In this document: positions 1 to 7,272 of the stretch, one piece after another
Numbering within the stretch: position 1 is the first letter of the stretch
Layout: each line of letters starts with the position of its first letter
NCBI GenBank assembly: GCA_035294325.1
Contig: DATGLE010000048.1
Coordinates: 1-14,508 of the forward strand
Direction: 5' to 3'
DNA length: 14,508 nt
From: DATGLE01 sp035294325
GTDB lineage: Bacteria; Chloroflexota; Ktedonobacteria; Ktedonobacterales; Ktedonobacteraceae
Notes under the pieces: model-generated
The model's input: only the letters and a program-made list of their open reading frames with translations
The model's database searches: none
What the model was told of the DNA's origin: nothing
Translations under genes and position numbers: made by a program

Positions 1-36
1 GGCGCCGAGCTGTCAGAGCAGTAAAAAGATAGGGAA

Positions 37-2538
37 TTACTGTTGTAGACCGCTTACGACGCGCGCATACTTCTCCGCCAGCGCCTGCGCCTGCTCGCTT
101 GAGACGGACTCGGCGACGACATGGAAGAGCGGGCTATCGGCATCGGGCAGCACCAGCACCCACTCCTTGCCCAGATCGATCTTGATGCCATCGATTGGCT
201 TGGCACGGCGCTCGCGATACTGCTCATTCAAGATACGCATGACCTTCCCTTTATGCTCCCAGGGACAGCTTACGCGCGTAGTGCTCATATAATAAGCTGG
301 AAGATCGTCCACCACCTCCGAGAGGCGCATCTCGAAGGTTGCCAGCAGTTCTAGCAGTTTGGCAATTGCCAGCATGCCATCAAAGGCGGGCTGCAATTCT
401 GGAAAGACAAATCCTCCCCGGCCATCGCCGACCAGCACGACCCCCTCGCGCCCGGCCGCCGTCATCAGAGCGTGCGGCAGCACTTTAGTATGCAGGATAT
501 AGCTATCGTAGCGTCTGGCGATATGCTGCAACGCGCTTGGCGCAGTCACGGGCGCGGCCACCGTGCCATTGCGATGCTGGCGCAGGAAGAGGCTCGTCAT
601 CACCGCCAGCATCTTCATGCCGTCGAGAATGCGGCCCCGGTCATCCACCACAGAGATGCGCTCCCCGCCGGGATCGATACGGATGCCCATATCGGTATTG
701 AGTGCTGAACTGATGGTCGCCAGGCGCTGCATATCTTTGCTCTGCTCATCCAGAGACCGCGATGTAGAGGCTCCTTCGGTACTTGTATTCAGCACAATCA
801 CTTCGCAGCCGAGGTGATTGAAGATGCTCGGCAGCAACTGTGTCGTACTGCCATGCGCGTAATCCACAACAAGCTGGAACTTGCGGGAGCGCACCACATC
901 ATGATCGATCACGCTGTTAAAGCCCTCAAGGTAGCGGCCAAGCACCTCGTCATTGTCGAGCACTTCAATAGCGCCGATTTCATCCAGGTAGACGCGGCGG
1001 AAATCCTCGCGGAAGAAAAGATTTTCGATCTTGCGCTCGGTTGTCTTATTGATATCGAGGCCCTGCTGATCGAAGAGCTTGATATCGACAACACGCTCAT
1101 CGTAGGGAGAGAGCCGCACATGCACCCCGCCGACTGCATCGGTGGTGCGAATGAAGTAGCGCGCCACCGGGATCGGCACCTGGTTGATATCGTGTACGTT
1201 AATACCGGCGGAGGGCAGGCCGGCATTGATGCCACGCTTGATCATACGCGACGTTTTATGCGAGTCGCGGTTGAGGCAGACGATAGAGCCTTTGGGCAGG
1301 ATCGCGCCATAGGCAGCGCCCAGCTTCGTCGCGAACTCCGGCGTCAGATCGATATTGACCAGCCCGGTCACGCCGAAGCGGCTGAACAGGCCGCGCCTCC
1401 CCTGCGATCCCCAGATAATACTGGTATTGACCACCGCACCGGCCTCGATCTCTTTGTCGGGCCAGACCTTGACGTTTGGCTGGATAATCGCGCCGTCCTG
1501 AACGATGGAGTTATCGCCGATCACCGAGCCTTCAAACATCACTGCCTTGCTTTTGATGCTGGTCGAAGAGCAGACAATAGCCCCGCGCAATTCCGCCCGT
1601 TCACCGATATACGAATTGTTCCATACGATGCTGCGATCAATCTGGGCACGCTCATCGATAATGGCGTAACTGCCAACGGTGCTCGGTCCATGAATAATGG
1701 CGCCGGACTTGACCTTGCAATCGTGGGCCAGATAGATAGGGCCATAGAGCTGCGCGTCCTCCGCGATCTCCACGCCCTCCTCGCACCAGATATGGCTGCC
1801 AATATTCTTAGCCGGGATCTCAATATCCACGCGCCCCTGCAAGGCATCGGCGTTGGCACGCATATATTCGCTCAGATTGCCCACGTCGCACCAGTAGCCG
1901 TCGGGAGCCACATAGCCGTAGATCGGATCGCCCTTTCTGAGCATCATGGGAAAGAGTTCCTGGCTAAAGTCAAATGGCTTGTTCTTCTCGAAGTAGGAGA
2001 AGATCTGCGGATCGAGAACGTAAATCCCTGTGTTGATGGTATCGCTGAACACCTCGCCCCAGCTCGGTTTCTCTAGAAATTGCGTGATATGCCCATCCTC
2101 GTTCGTAATGATAACGCCGTATTCGAGAGGGTTAGGCACATGCGCCAGCAGGAGCGTTGCCAGGGATTTTTTCTCTTGATGATAATTGATGAGATCCGTC
2201 AGGTTATAGTCTGTGAGAGCATCACCACTGATGACGATAAACGGCTCGATGAGCTGTTCCTCGGCATTCTTCACGCTGCCCGCTGTGCCCAGCGGCACAT
2301 CTTCTCGCGAGTAGGTGATATGCATGCCGAACTGCGAGCCATTCCCAAAATAATCTTCAATACTACTCGCCAGGTATTGAACGGTAACGACGACCTCGGT
2401 AATACCGTGGCGCTTCAACAGATTAAGGATGTGCTCCATTACCGGCTTGCCGGCGATGGATACCATTGGCTTTGGTCGTCGAATCGTCAAAGGCCGTAGC
2501 CTCGATCCTTCCCCTCCAGCCATAACAACGGCTTTCAT
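37..2538 (-). CDS. Sugar-nucleotide synthase: mannose-1-phosphate guanylyltransferase-like domain fused to phosphomannomutase-like domain
   Basis: The predicted role is making an NDP-sugar, probably GDP-mannose, in the cytoplasm for glycans. The N-terminal ~235 residues are a nucleotidyltransferase: GGEGSRLRP at residues 8-16 with PKP soon after, GD at 105-106, EKP at 156-158 and D218 in a CDVG motif. Residues ~237-371 read as left-handed beta-helix hexapeptide repeats. Residues ~386-833 match the alpha-D-phosphohexomutase fold, but the catalytic TASHNP loop reads RLSPYDE (Ser at 477) and the metal loop DGDGDR reads DPGGER (622-627). I recall similar ~830-aa fusions in actinobacteria and Chloroflexota with the same altered loops, so mutase activity is doubtful and the domain may be regulatory. 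The start at 2538 is chosen over an in-frame ATG at 2580 because AGGGAGG lies 6 nt upstream and MKAVVMAGG is the canonical N-terminus. The nucleotide and sugar specificity are inferred, not seen. Confidence 0.9.
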   Translation of the reverse strand: MKAVVMAGGEGSRLRPLTIRRPKPMVSIAGKPVMEHILNLLKRHGITEVVVTVQYLASSIEDYFGNGSQFGMHITYSREDVPLGTAGSVKNAEEQLIEPFIVISGDALTDYNLTDLINYHQEKKSLATLLLAHVPNPLEYGVIITNEDGHITQFLEKPSWGEVFSDTINTGIYVLDPQIFSYFEKNKPFDFSQELFPMMLRKGDPIYGYVAPDGYWCDVGNLSEYMRANADALQGRVDIEIPAKNIGSHIWCEEGVEIAEDAQLYGPIYLAHDCKVKSGAIIHGPSTVGSYAIIDERAQIDRSIVWNNSYIGERAELRGAIVCSSTSIKSKAVMFEGSVIGDNSIVQDGAIIQPNVKVWPDKEIEAGAVVNTSIIWGSQGRRGLFSRFGVTGLVNIDLTPEFATKLGAAYGAILPKGSIVCLNRDSHKTSRMIKRGINAGLPSAGINVHDINQVPIPVARYFIRTTDAVGGVHVRLSPYDERVVDIKLFDQQGLDINKTTERKIENLFFREDFRRVYLDEIGAIEVLDNDEVLGRYLEGFNSVIDHDVVRSRKFQLVVDYAHGSTTQLLPSIFNHLGCEVIVLNTSTEGASTSRSLDEQSKDMQRLATISSALNTDMGIRIDPGGERISVVDDRGRILDGMKMLAVMTSLFLRQHRNGTVAAPVTAPSALQHIARRYDSYILHTKVLPHALMTAAGREGVVLVGDGRGGFVFPELQPAFDGMLAIAKLLELLATFEMRLSEVVDDLPAYYMSTTRVSCPWEHKGKVMRILNEQYRERRAKPIDGIKIDLGKEWVLVLPDADSPLFHVVAESVSSEQAQALAEKYARVVSGLQQ

Positions 2539-2613
2539 AGCGGCCTCCCTTGCGTAAGAGCGACGCGCCCGGTCGCTCACGGCTATTCATCTCTCTATCA
2601 TGCCGAAAATACA

Positions 2614-2642
2614 AGGACGGCGTAGCGATGCCACGCCGTCCT
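2614..2642 (-). terminator. 10-bp hairpin with T-rich tail; terminator or leader attenuator
   Basis: AGGACGGCGT (2614-2623) and ACGCCGTCCT (2633-2642) form a perfect 10-bp stem with a 9-nt loop. Read on the minus strand it is followed by TTGTATTTTC, a moderate T-tract. It lies downstream of the small gene at 2734-2916 and could end that transcript. It also lies just inside the probable leader of the sugar-nucleotide synthase, so an attenuator or 5' stabilising hairpin is possible. Confidence 0.5.
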
Positions 2643-2661
2643 ATCTGCTCCACTTATCATT

Positions 2662-2691
2662 ATTGTACAACATCACCGAAAAAGGTCGCAA
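2662..2691 (-). promoter_or_regulatory. Putative sigma70-type promoter for the sugar-nucleotide synthase
   Basis: On the minus strand TTGCGA (2691-2686) and TACAAT (2667-2662) are separated by 18 nt. They match the -35 and -10 consensus at 4/6 and 5/6. Transcription would begin near 2655, just upstream of the hairpin at 2614-2642. This is pattern matching only. Confidence 0.4.
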
Positions 2692-2733
2692 GCTTTGCTC
2701 CGCAACTCGCCAGCGCGGAACCGGCAGGCTCAT

Positions 2734-2916
2734 CTACCACTCGCTCAGACGACCATGCTCCACCAGCCACCGCACAAACCGATGATAGTTCGTCTCCTCA
2801 GTCGCGCGTCGTTCCTCGTACTCTTCCTGGAGTAGAATGAGCCGCCGCGCTTCATCAACAGTGAAGCCCTCATCCAGGAGGGCATCGATCAGCAGATCGA
2901 CATAGCGCTGCTGCAT
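2734..2916 (-). CDS. Small hypothetical protein, 60 aa
   Basis: This family is not recognised. The protein is 60 residues, starts MQQRYVDLLIDALL, is charged and looks mostly helical, with no signal peptide or membrane segment. The start at 2916 is chosen because AAGGAGGA stands 7 nt upstream; an in-frame ATG at 2997 would add 27 residues (a hydrophobic VFVVLPIMCYV stretch, then VKQVDEQKEDFA) but has no comparable ribosome binding site. The sequence DEGFTVDEARRLILLQEEYEERR could form a short amphipathic helix or coiled coil, as in small regulatory or adaptor proteins. It is on the same strand as the sugar-nucleotide synthase, 195 bp ahead of it, with a hairpin and a putative promoter in between, so the two are probably not one simple operon. 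Function is unknown. Confidence 0.6.
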   Translation of the reverse strand: MQQRYVDLLIDALLDEGFTVDEARRLILLQEEYEERRATEETNYHRFVRWLVEHGRLSEW

Positions 2917-3298
2917 GGCAAAGTCCTCCTTCTGCTCGTCTACCTGTTTCACATAACACATAATAGGTAACACCACGAACACATTCCGCCTATTCACCCC
3001 TCAGGAATCGCGCAGCACAGCACGATAGAGAACGCCTGCTCTACAATTCCCTTAGCGTCAACAGAACGTGGGTAAACACAATGCGGAAAACAAGAGTAGC
3101 GAATCTCACCTCACCGATCCCTGTCCCACTACCCTCTTACGAGCTACTAACCATAATATAGTATACCATAAGGGGGGAATTGCAGACAACCGCCCGAGTT
3201 TTCTCAGCCTCTTCAGGAGCTGAATTTCCGCTTACCAGGGGGATCTTCCTGCTCGGCATTTCTAGTGAGTACTTTAGCAATGTTCCTGGAGTTGATGT
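2917..3298. other. Gene-poor intergenic stretch
   Basis: No convincing gene is seen on either strand. A minus-strand open frame over 3137-3376 has no ribosome binding site and no recognisable protein character. An AT-rich segment near 3150-3170 could hold promoter elements, but no good -35/-10 pair was found. The stretch ends at the left 21-bp inverted repeat. Confidence 0.5.
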
Positions 3299-3319
3299 CC
3301 CACGCGATGCGCAACGAGG
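3299..3319 (+). repeat. Left copy of 21-bp inverted repeat
   Basis: This is a perfect inverted match to 4364-4384. A 21-bp identity about 1 kb apart is unlikely by chance. Confidence 0.75.
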
Positions 3320-3399
3320 TGTGACCGGTAGCCACATAGCGTAGAAATGTGCCTCCTTAGAAGAGAACGAACACAATGGTTCTCAACAAGGAGGGAGAC

Positions 3400-3585
3400 A
3401 TGACCCGTATCGCCGGCAGTTCGGTAAACATCCAGACGACTTCGGGATCCCATTTCTCGCCCCCGTCCTGGTTTGGGAGAAGTTGTCGTGTCAGGTGCGC
3501 TTTCTCTGTCAGATCACCCTTGCCCCCTGGCCTTTCGCTTCGATGGGTTCGCTCGTGCTCAACAAAGCGATCATCTTCACCGTGA
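3400..3585 (+). pseudogene. Short RBS-led ORF, possible truncated transposase N-terminus
   Basis: An excellent ribosome binding site, AAGGAGGGAGAC, directly precedes ATG at 3400. The peptide begins MTRIAGSSVNIQTTSGSHF and ends after 61 aa, overlapping the convergent lipoprotein gene by 77 bp. From about residue 26 (SWFG) it becomes Arg/Ser/Cys-rich. A one-base change near 3474 would instead give FGEVVVSGALSLSD, which reads more like protein. The N-terminal stretch faintly resembles the start of transposases I recall from Ktedonobacteria, and its place 80 bp inside the left inverted repeat fits. This assignment is tentative; a chance ORF remains possible. Confidence 0.35.
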
Positions 3586-4006
3586 GGAGAAACGTGCCGT
3601 TCTTGATCGTGCAGATACCCGGTTGTACTCCCTCATACCTGACAGCATAAAGAGGCGGTGCTTCCGATGGAAGATTGGAGATGGCTCCCAGTGTCCCCGC
3701 AGGATGGCAAGAGACCTGGAGATTGCTTTTCGGATACTGCTGTGCGTTGAGAATGATAGTGAAGCGACTCGTCACGGTATATGTGACCGTTTTCCCGCTA
3801 TCGTGATCGGTGAATTCATACTGCTGAGTCAGTTGGGGGGTGCCCTGCGGGATGGTGCGTGATGTGGTCGCTGTCGACTCGGGTGTGCTGCTTGCTCTGG
3901 TCGGACCCGGCGGTGAGCCGCAGGCGCTCAGCAGCAGCAAGAGCGTAGTAGTGCAAAAGATCAGGAGAGAAGAGTGACGCTTGCGAGGTTGAGGAAACTT
4001 GTTCAT
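3509..4006 (-). CDS. Putative lipoprotein, 165 aa
   Basis: The N-terminus is a classical lipoprotein signal: basic residues in the first 10, a hydrophobic stretch (SLLIFCTTTLLLLL), then the lipobox LSAC with Cys29 as the lipidated residue. After cleavage comes a Pro/Ser/Thr-rich linker (~30-55). A roughly 110-aa domain follows, with alternating hydrophobic and polar residues and two cysteines (in VSCHPAG and GICTI) that could form a disulphide. The C-terminal half looks beta-rich. The start at 4006 has GGAGG 9 nt upstream. No known domain is recognised; it probably acts on the outer face of the membrane. It lies inside the interval bounded by 21-bp inverted repeats and stands alone, so it may be cargo or may have been captured. 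The C-terminus overlaps the short ORF on the opposite strand. Confidence 0.75.
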   Translation of the reverse strand: MNKFPQPRKRHSSLLIFCTTTLLLLLSACGSPPGPTRASSTPESTATTSRTIPQGTPQLTQQYEFTDHDSGKTVTYTVTSRFTIILNAQQYPKSNLQVSCHPAGTLGAISNLPSEAPPLYAVRYEGVQPGICTIKNGTFLLTVKMIALLSTSEPIEAKGQGARVI

Positions 4007-4363
4007 AGGGTTTTCCTCCAGAAAGATGAGTATACAAGACGGCTATGGAGGTTCTTGCGAGAAAAGGGGGCAGCATGGAACGATTCGCACCACTCGTGAT
4101 TCGTGACGTTCTGAATGGAGGAATCACGGGACCAACCGGGTTTCAGCAGGTTGAGATGGTGTTGGTTTGCCATCGAGCGATCCTCTTTTCAGGTGTTCTT
4201 CACTCCAGACGCTGATCGTATTGTACGTAGGTTGCAGTCGGGCATCAAGTCAACATGATCACAATCCCATCCCAATGGGGGGCCCCGAGAACCTTTCCAC
4301 ACTTGCAGTTCTCACAGCAGCCGGAGAGAGGGAACGCTAGAGCCACGTTGTTTGATAGGTCTC
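4007..4363. other. Non-coding stretch upstream of the lipoprotein gene
   Basis: This stretch holds the lipoprotein ribosome binding site and presumably its promoter. TATACT on the minus strand (4034-4029) is a possible -10, without a good -35. No supported gene is seen. Small open frames here give no recognisable protein. Confidence 0.4.
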
Positions 4364-4384
4364 CCTCGTTGCGCATCGCGTGGG
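4364..4384 (-). repeat. Right copy of 21-bp inverted repeat
   Basis: This is the exact reverse complement of 3299-3319. It overlaps the first codons of the TPR fragment reading frame, so the GTG at 4380 lies within repeat sequence. Confidence 0.75.
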
Positions 4385-4658
4385 CTTTACCAGTCGTTCA
4401 CAACAGAAGAGGCTGCCTGAGCGCAATCGATTGGAGATGCTCAATTATCAAGGGCTTGCTGCGCTACGTCTTGGGGAACTGGATCAGTATGTCACCTGCC
4501 TGGAGAGGGGGATCGAGGGCGCACTTGCCATAAACAGTAAGAAGCGCCTGCAAGAAGCCTTTACCATCTACCAGCAGGTTCCCCGTCACTGGCGAGACGA
4601 ACCACGCATGAAGCAGGTAATTGAACGCTTCCATCTGTCGGTAGGAGGGATAAACTAG
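4380..4658 (+). pseudogene. C-terminal remnant of a TPR-containing (probably regulatory) protein
   Basis: The 92-residue frame contains LNYQGLAALRLGELDQY, then ALAINSKKRLQEAFTIYQQ. This is the alternating helical pattern and typical ending of the TPR domains of XRE/TPR regulators I recall as common in Ktedonobacteria. The whole N-terminal DNA-binding part and most TPRs are missing; upstream in-frame codons quickly meet stops. The only start is a GTG at 4380 inside the 21-bp repeat, with no ribosome binding site. Homology seems to begin at about residue 11. It therefore looks like a gene cut by the element ending at 4384. Its stop (TAG, 4656-4658) directly abuts the GTG of the next gene, which suggests the original gene was translationally coupled to that dehydrogenase-like gene. 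Confidence 0.6.
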
Positions 4659-5783
4659 GTGCCTGCCCATCGTATTCTCCTGGTTGGCCTGGGAAAGTTA
4701 GGCGCACACCTTTTTGATCTACTGGTTCGTCTGCCGGGTCATTGTACCTTTCTTGTCGGTGGGAGAAACCTGGACTATCTTCGGCAGCGCACCAATCTTT
4801 CGCTGCTTACCGCTATCCAGTTGGGGTATTCGCCCGAGGTGGCTTGTGCCCCCATAGATCTCTGGAATATCGAGCAGACAGCCGAAGTCATCAGCCGCTT
4901 CCGACCTGATCTGATTGTATGCAGCGCTACCCTGGCCCAATGGGAACGCGCTGTCAGGCTCCCAGCTCATCTCACCGAGCGGCTGGCAATGGCACCAATG
5001 GGGCCACGCTTACCGTTTCATCTCACATTAGTCTACAACCTGATGCGGGCGGTGCGGGCCAGCGGGCAGACGATCACCGTGATCAATGCGATTTACCCTG
5101 ATGTGGTCAATCCCATTCTGGCAAAGGTGCATCTGAATCCCACCTGTGGCATAGGTGATTTGTCGAATAACGTACCAGCGTTGCGAAAAGCTATCGCCGT
5201 GCATTTGCATGTTGCCGTCGAGCAGGTCGAGGTGCGACTGGTGATGGCGCGTTATGTCAGCTATTGGATGTCGCGCCGGTCTGTTATGGGTACCCCTTTC
5301 CATTTCGTCGCCCTGGTCAATGGGGAAAATGTAACGCCTCGGCTGGATACAGCGGCGATCTTTGCCCAGGTGCCAACGACCTTCAAACGGATCGGCGGAC
5401 CAGCTGGCTTGCTCATGACCGCTGCTTCAGGGATGGTGCTCATAGAAGGAATCGTGAACAGGACACCTTGCCTCACTCATGCTCCGGGGCCGCATGGTTT
5501 GCCCGGCGGGTATCCTGTCTCAGTGGACGGACGAGAGGTTGCGGTAGTACTCCCTGATGACCTCTCGATGGAAGCAGCTCTCTCGATCAACCAGGCGGGA
5601 TTGCGACTGGATGGTATTGAGAAGATCGACCCTGATGGGACTGTCTATTTTACCGAAGAGGCTATGGCTCTTCTCAAAGAGACGCTTGGCTATGAGTGTC
5701 GCCGCATGCCCTTAGCAGAGGTGGAGTACTGGGCGCAAGAGTTGCGCACCAGATACCTGGCTGTCGGGCAACAGGTGGATTGA
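4659..5783 (+). CDS. NAD(P)-binding Rossmann-fold protein, dehydrogenase-like (saccharopine/malate dehydrogenase type)
   Basis: The protein is 374 aa. The N-terminus RILLVGLGKLG holds a GxGxxG nucleotide-binding motif at residues 10-15. DLIVCSATLAQWERAV (~85-100) and INAIYPDVVNPIL resemble the ITA and NP(V) segments of lactate/malate dehydrogenases. The following GIGDLSNNVPALRKAIAVHL matches the helix that comes next in those enzymes. The usual catalytic His signature (GEHG) is not evident; RYVSYW occupies that place. The C-terminal ~100 residues, with HGLPGGYPV, resemble substrate domains of uncharacterised saccharopine-dehydrogenase-like proteins. Substrate and reaction are unknown. The start is GTG at 4659 with TAGGAGGG 9 nt upstream. 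It was probably once coupled to the TPR gene ahead of it. A hairpin follows at 5799-5832. Confidence 0.65.
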   Translation: MPAHRILLVGLGKLGAHLFDLLVRLPGHCTFLVGGRNLDYLRQRTNLSLLTAIQLGYSPEVACAPIDLWNIEQTAEVISRFRPDLIVCSATLAQWERAVRLPAHLTERLAMAPMGPRLPFHLTLVYNLMRAVRASGQTITVINAIYPDVVNPILAKVHLNPTCGIGDLSNNVPALRKAIAVHLHVAVEQVEVRLVMARYVSYWMSRRSVMGTPFHFVALVNGENVTPRLDTAAIFAQVPTTFKRIGGPAGLLMTAASGMVLIEGIVNRTPCLTHAPGPHGLPGGYPVSVDGREVAVVLPDDLSMEAALSINQAGLRLDGIEKIDPDGTVYFTEEAMALLKETLGYECRRMPLAEVEYWAQELRTRYLAVGQQVD

Positions 5784-5798
5784 CCTCAACGCATTGAC

Positions 5799-5832
5799 GA
5801 GAAGAGTGAGGCGCCATTGGCCCACTCTTCTC
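5799..5832 (+). terminator. Inverted repeat after the dehydrogenase-like gene
   Basis: GAGAAGAGTG (5799-5808) pairs with CACTCTTCTC (5823-5832). The stem extends inward by GGC/GCC past one bulged A, giving about 13 bp with a 7-nt loop. It starts 15 nt after the stop codon. No T-tract follows, so it is either a weak or factor-assisted terminator or an mRNA 3' end stabiliser. Confidence 0.5.
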
Positions 5833-6377
5833 ATCGTCACGCTCAGGCTCTGCTGGCACCTCCGGTCCGGCCTGAAAGAGCGACCAGGATCGCATCCAGG
5901 GGGGTGCTGCGCCGGGGCGGCAGCCGCAGCGGGCGCCCGGCCTGCGCGGCCCGCTAGATTTCCCACGCCAGTTCGTCTATCGCCATCCTCACCTCCATAT
6001 TCTCTCCCTCGGCCCCGCGCGCCCGCTGGTAGCGGTCCAGAAAGAGGTTGAGCTGCATCGCCAGCAGCAGCCCGCAGCCAGATTCGCGGTCAGCTACAGA
6101 CGTTTGGTCTTGCGTCGAGTCCGCAGTTGGAGCAACGCCTCTTCCTCTGGACGTGAGCCTGTCGGGTCTCGTCACCCTGGGACTACTGTCATGGAACCGG
6201 ACCAGCCGATCCTGACGCATGTGTAGCCACCACATGCCCGGTTTCCTGCGCTGACTCCCGCGTTTCGTTTTTGCTCTGCTCACAAGGAATAGCCGGGAAA
6301 AAATAAGCTTAGCGCCCTGTTTTACTTTCTAAACGAAGGTATCTTCTCAATAGAGTGTCTAGAAAGGTTTTCCCATC
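5833..6377. other. Gene-free, GC-rich, possibly decayed region
   Basis: No gene is supported. Between 5880 and 5960 the sequence is very GC-rich. On the minus strand a short broken frame near 6110-6180 contains RKRRCSNCGLDARP, hinting at a zinc-ribbon relic. A 109-aa minus-strand frame (5954-6283) lacks a ribosome binding site and is low in complexity. The last 80 bp are more AT-rich and must hold the promoter of the oxidoreductase at 6378, but no clear -35/-10 pair was found. Confidence 0.4.
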
Positions 6378-7235
6378 ATGTACTTTGGCGTGACATTCCC
6401 TCAGACCGAGATCGGCGCTGACGCGGTGGCTATTCGCGATTATGCCCAGGCCGCCGCTGCTCTGGGCTACAGCCATATCGTGGCCGGCGAACACGTGCTC
6501 AGCCCCGGCTACACGCACCCGAAAGAAGTAGCTCCGTATCGAGCATCGTTTCACGAACCATTTGCTCTCTTCGGATATCTCGCGGCCCTGACGCCCTTAG
6601 AACTGCTCCCTTCGGTCATCATTCTGCCTCAGCGCCAGACCGTGCTGGTTGCCAAACAGGCCGCGGAGATCGATGTGCTGACCGGAGGCAAACTGCGCCT
6701 GGGTGTCGGTCTGGGCTGGAATTCAGTGGAATTTGAAGCCCTGGGAGTCGATTTTCGCCAGCGAGGCCGCATCTTTGAGGAGCAGGTGGAGATCCTGAGG
6801 CGGTTGTGGAAGGAAGAGTATGTGACCTATCACGGCACGTTCCATACCATTAGCGACGCCGGACTCAATCCCCGTCCCATCCAGCGTCCCATCCCGCTCT
6901 GGATGGGAGGGCATGCTGATGCGGCCCTGCGTCGGATCGCCCGGCTGGCTGATGGCTGGCTCCCACTGGGCCAACCAGAAGCGATGCGTCCCCTGGTCGA
7001 ACGCCTGCGCCTCTATGCCCGGGAGGCGGGACGCGATCCAGCAGAAATCGGACTGGAAGGCATGGTGAACTCCAGGGAAGGACAGCCGGATGAATGGGTG
7101 CGTCAGACCGAAGCCTGGCGCGAACTGGGAGCTACCCACATCACATTCAGTACAGCCGGCAGGGGCTTTTCCTCGGTCAGCGAACATATCGAGGCCATTC
7201 GCAGCTATAAGGACTCCGTATCCTCTGATGAGTGA
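6378..7235 (+). CDS. LLM class F420-dependent oxidoreductase
   Basis: The 285-aa protein is a luciferase-like monooxygenase-fold (TIM barrel) enzyme, closest in feel to the TIGR03619-type F420-dependent oxidoreductases. The N-terminus MYFGVTFPQTEIG begins at strand 1 of the barrel. The central stretch 96-123, AAEIDVLTGGKLRLGVGLGW followed by NSVEFEALG, is the hallmark of this family. PIPLWMGGHADAALRRIARL and ADGWLP near 173-196 are the conserved cofactor-phosphate region. Such proteins are hydride-transfer enzymes using F420 or FMN; the substrate is unknown. The start at 6378 has a weak GAAAGG site. It is convergent with the amidohydrolase, 37 bp between stops, with no shared terminator evident. 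Length is normal and all family motifs are intact, so it is probably functional. Confidence 0.9.
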   Translation: MYFGVTFPQTEIGADAVAIRDYAQAAAALGYSHIVAGEHVLSPGYTHPKEVAPYRASFHEPFALFGYLAALTPLELLPSVIILPQRQTVLVAKQAAEIDVLTGGKLRLGVGLGWNSVEFEALGVDFRQRGRIFEEQVEILRRLWKEEYVTYHGTFHTISDAGLNPRPIQRPIPLWMGGHADAALRRIARLADGWLPLGQPEAMRPLVERLRLYAREAGRDPAEIGLEGMVNSREGQPDEWVRQTEAWRELGATHITFSTAGRGFSSVSEHIEAIRSYKDSVSSDE

Positions 7236-7272
7236 GGATGCATACTTTCGGTGAGAGCGATGGTCCGATAGG

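Larger units (their letters stand above)
3299..4384. mobile_element. Candidate decayed mobile element bounded by 21-bp inverted repeats
   Basis: CCCACGCGATGC... at 3299-3319 is the exact reverse complement of 4364-4384 over 21 bp. The match continues inward imperfectly (GTGACC against GAGACC), as in terminal inverted repeats. The interval encloses an RBS-led short ORF at 3400 and a lipoprotein gene. Its right end coincides with the abrupt start of the TPR protein fragment. I see no full transposase and no clear target-site duplication, so 'mobile element' is an inference from the repeat pair and from the broken gene at the border. Confidence 0.4.

Noticed and set aside
814..2076. 420-aa open frame on the plus strand
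   Set aside because: It is fully antisense to the sugar-nucleotide synthase, whose domains are clear. Its His/Asp/Ala-rich composition is typical of a shadow frame in GC-rich DNA.
3137..3376. 79-aa minus-strand open frame
   Set aside because: It crosses the left 21-bp repeat, has no ribosome binding site and no protein-like pattern.
4255..4533. 92-aa plus-strand frame overlapping the TPR fragment
   Set aside because: It shows no TPR or other protein pattern. The neighbouring frame carries the recognisable TPR helices, so this one is a shadow.
5954..6283. 109-aa minus-strand open frame in the GC-rich gap
   Set aside because: It has no ribosome binding site, is Arg-rich, and shows no family. 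The CSNCGL zinc-ribbon hint lies in another frame and is interrupted by stops.
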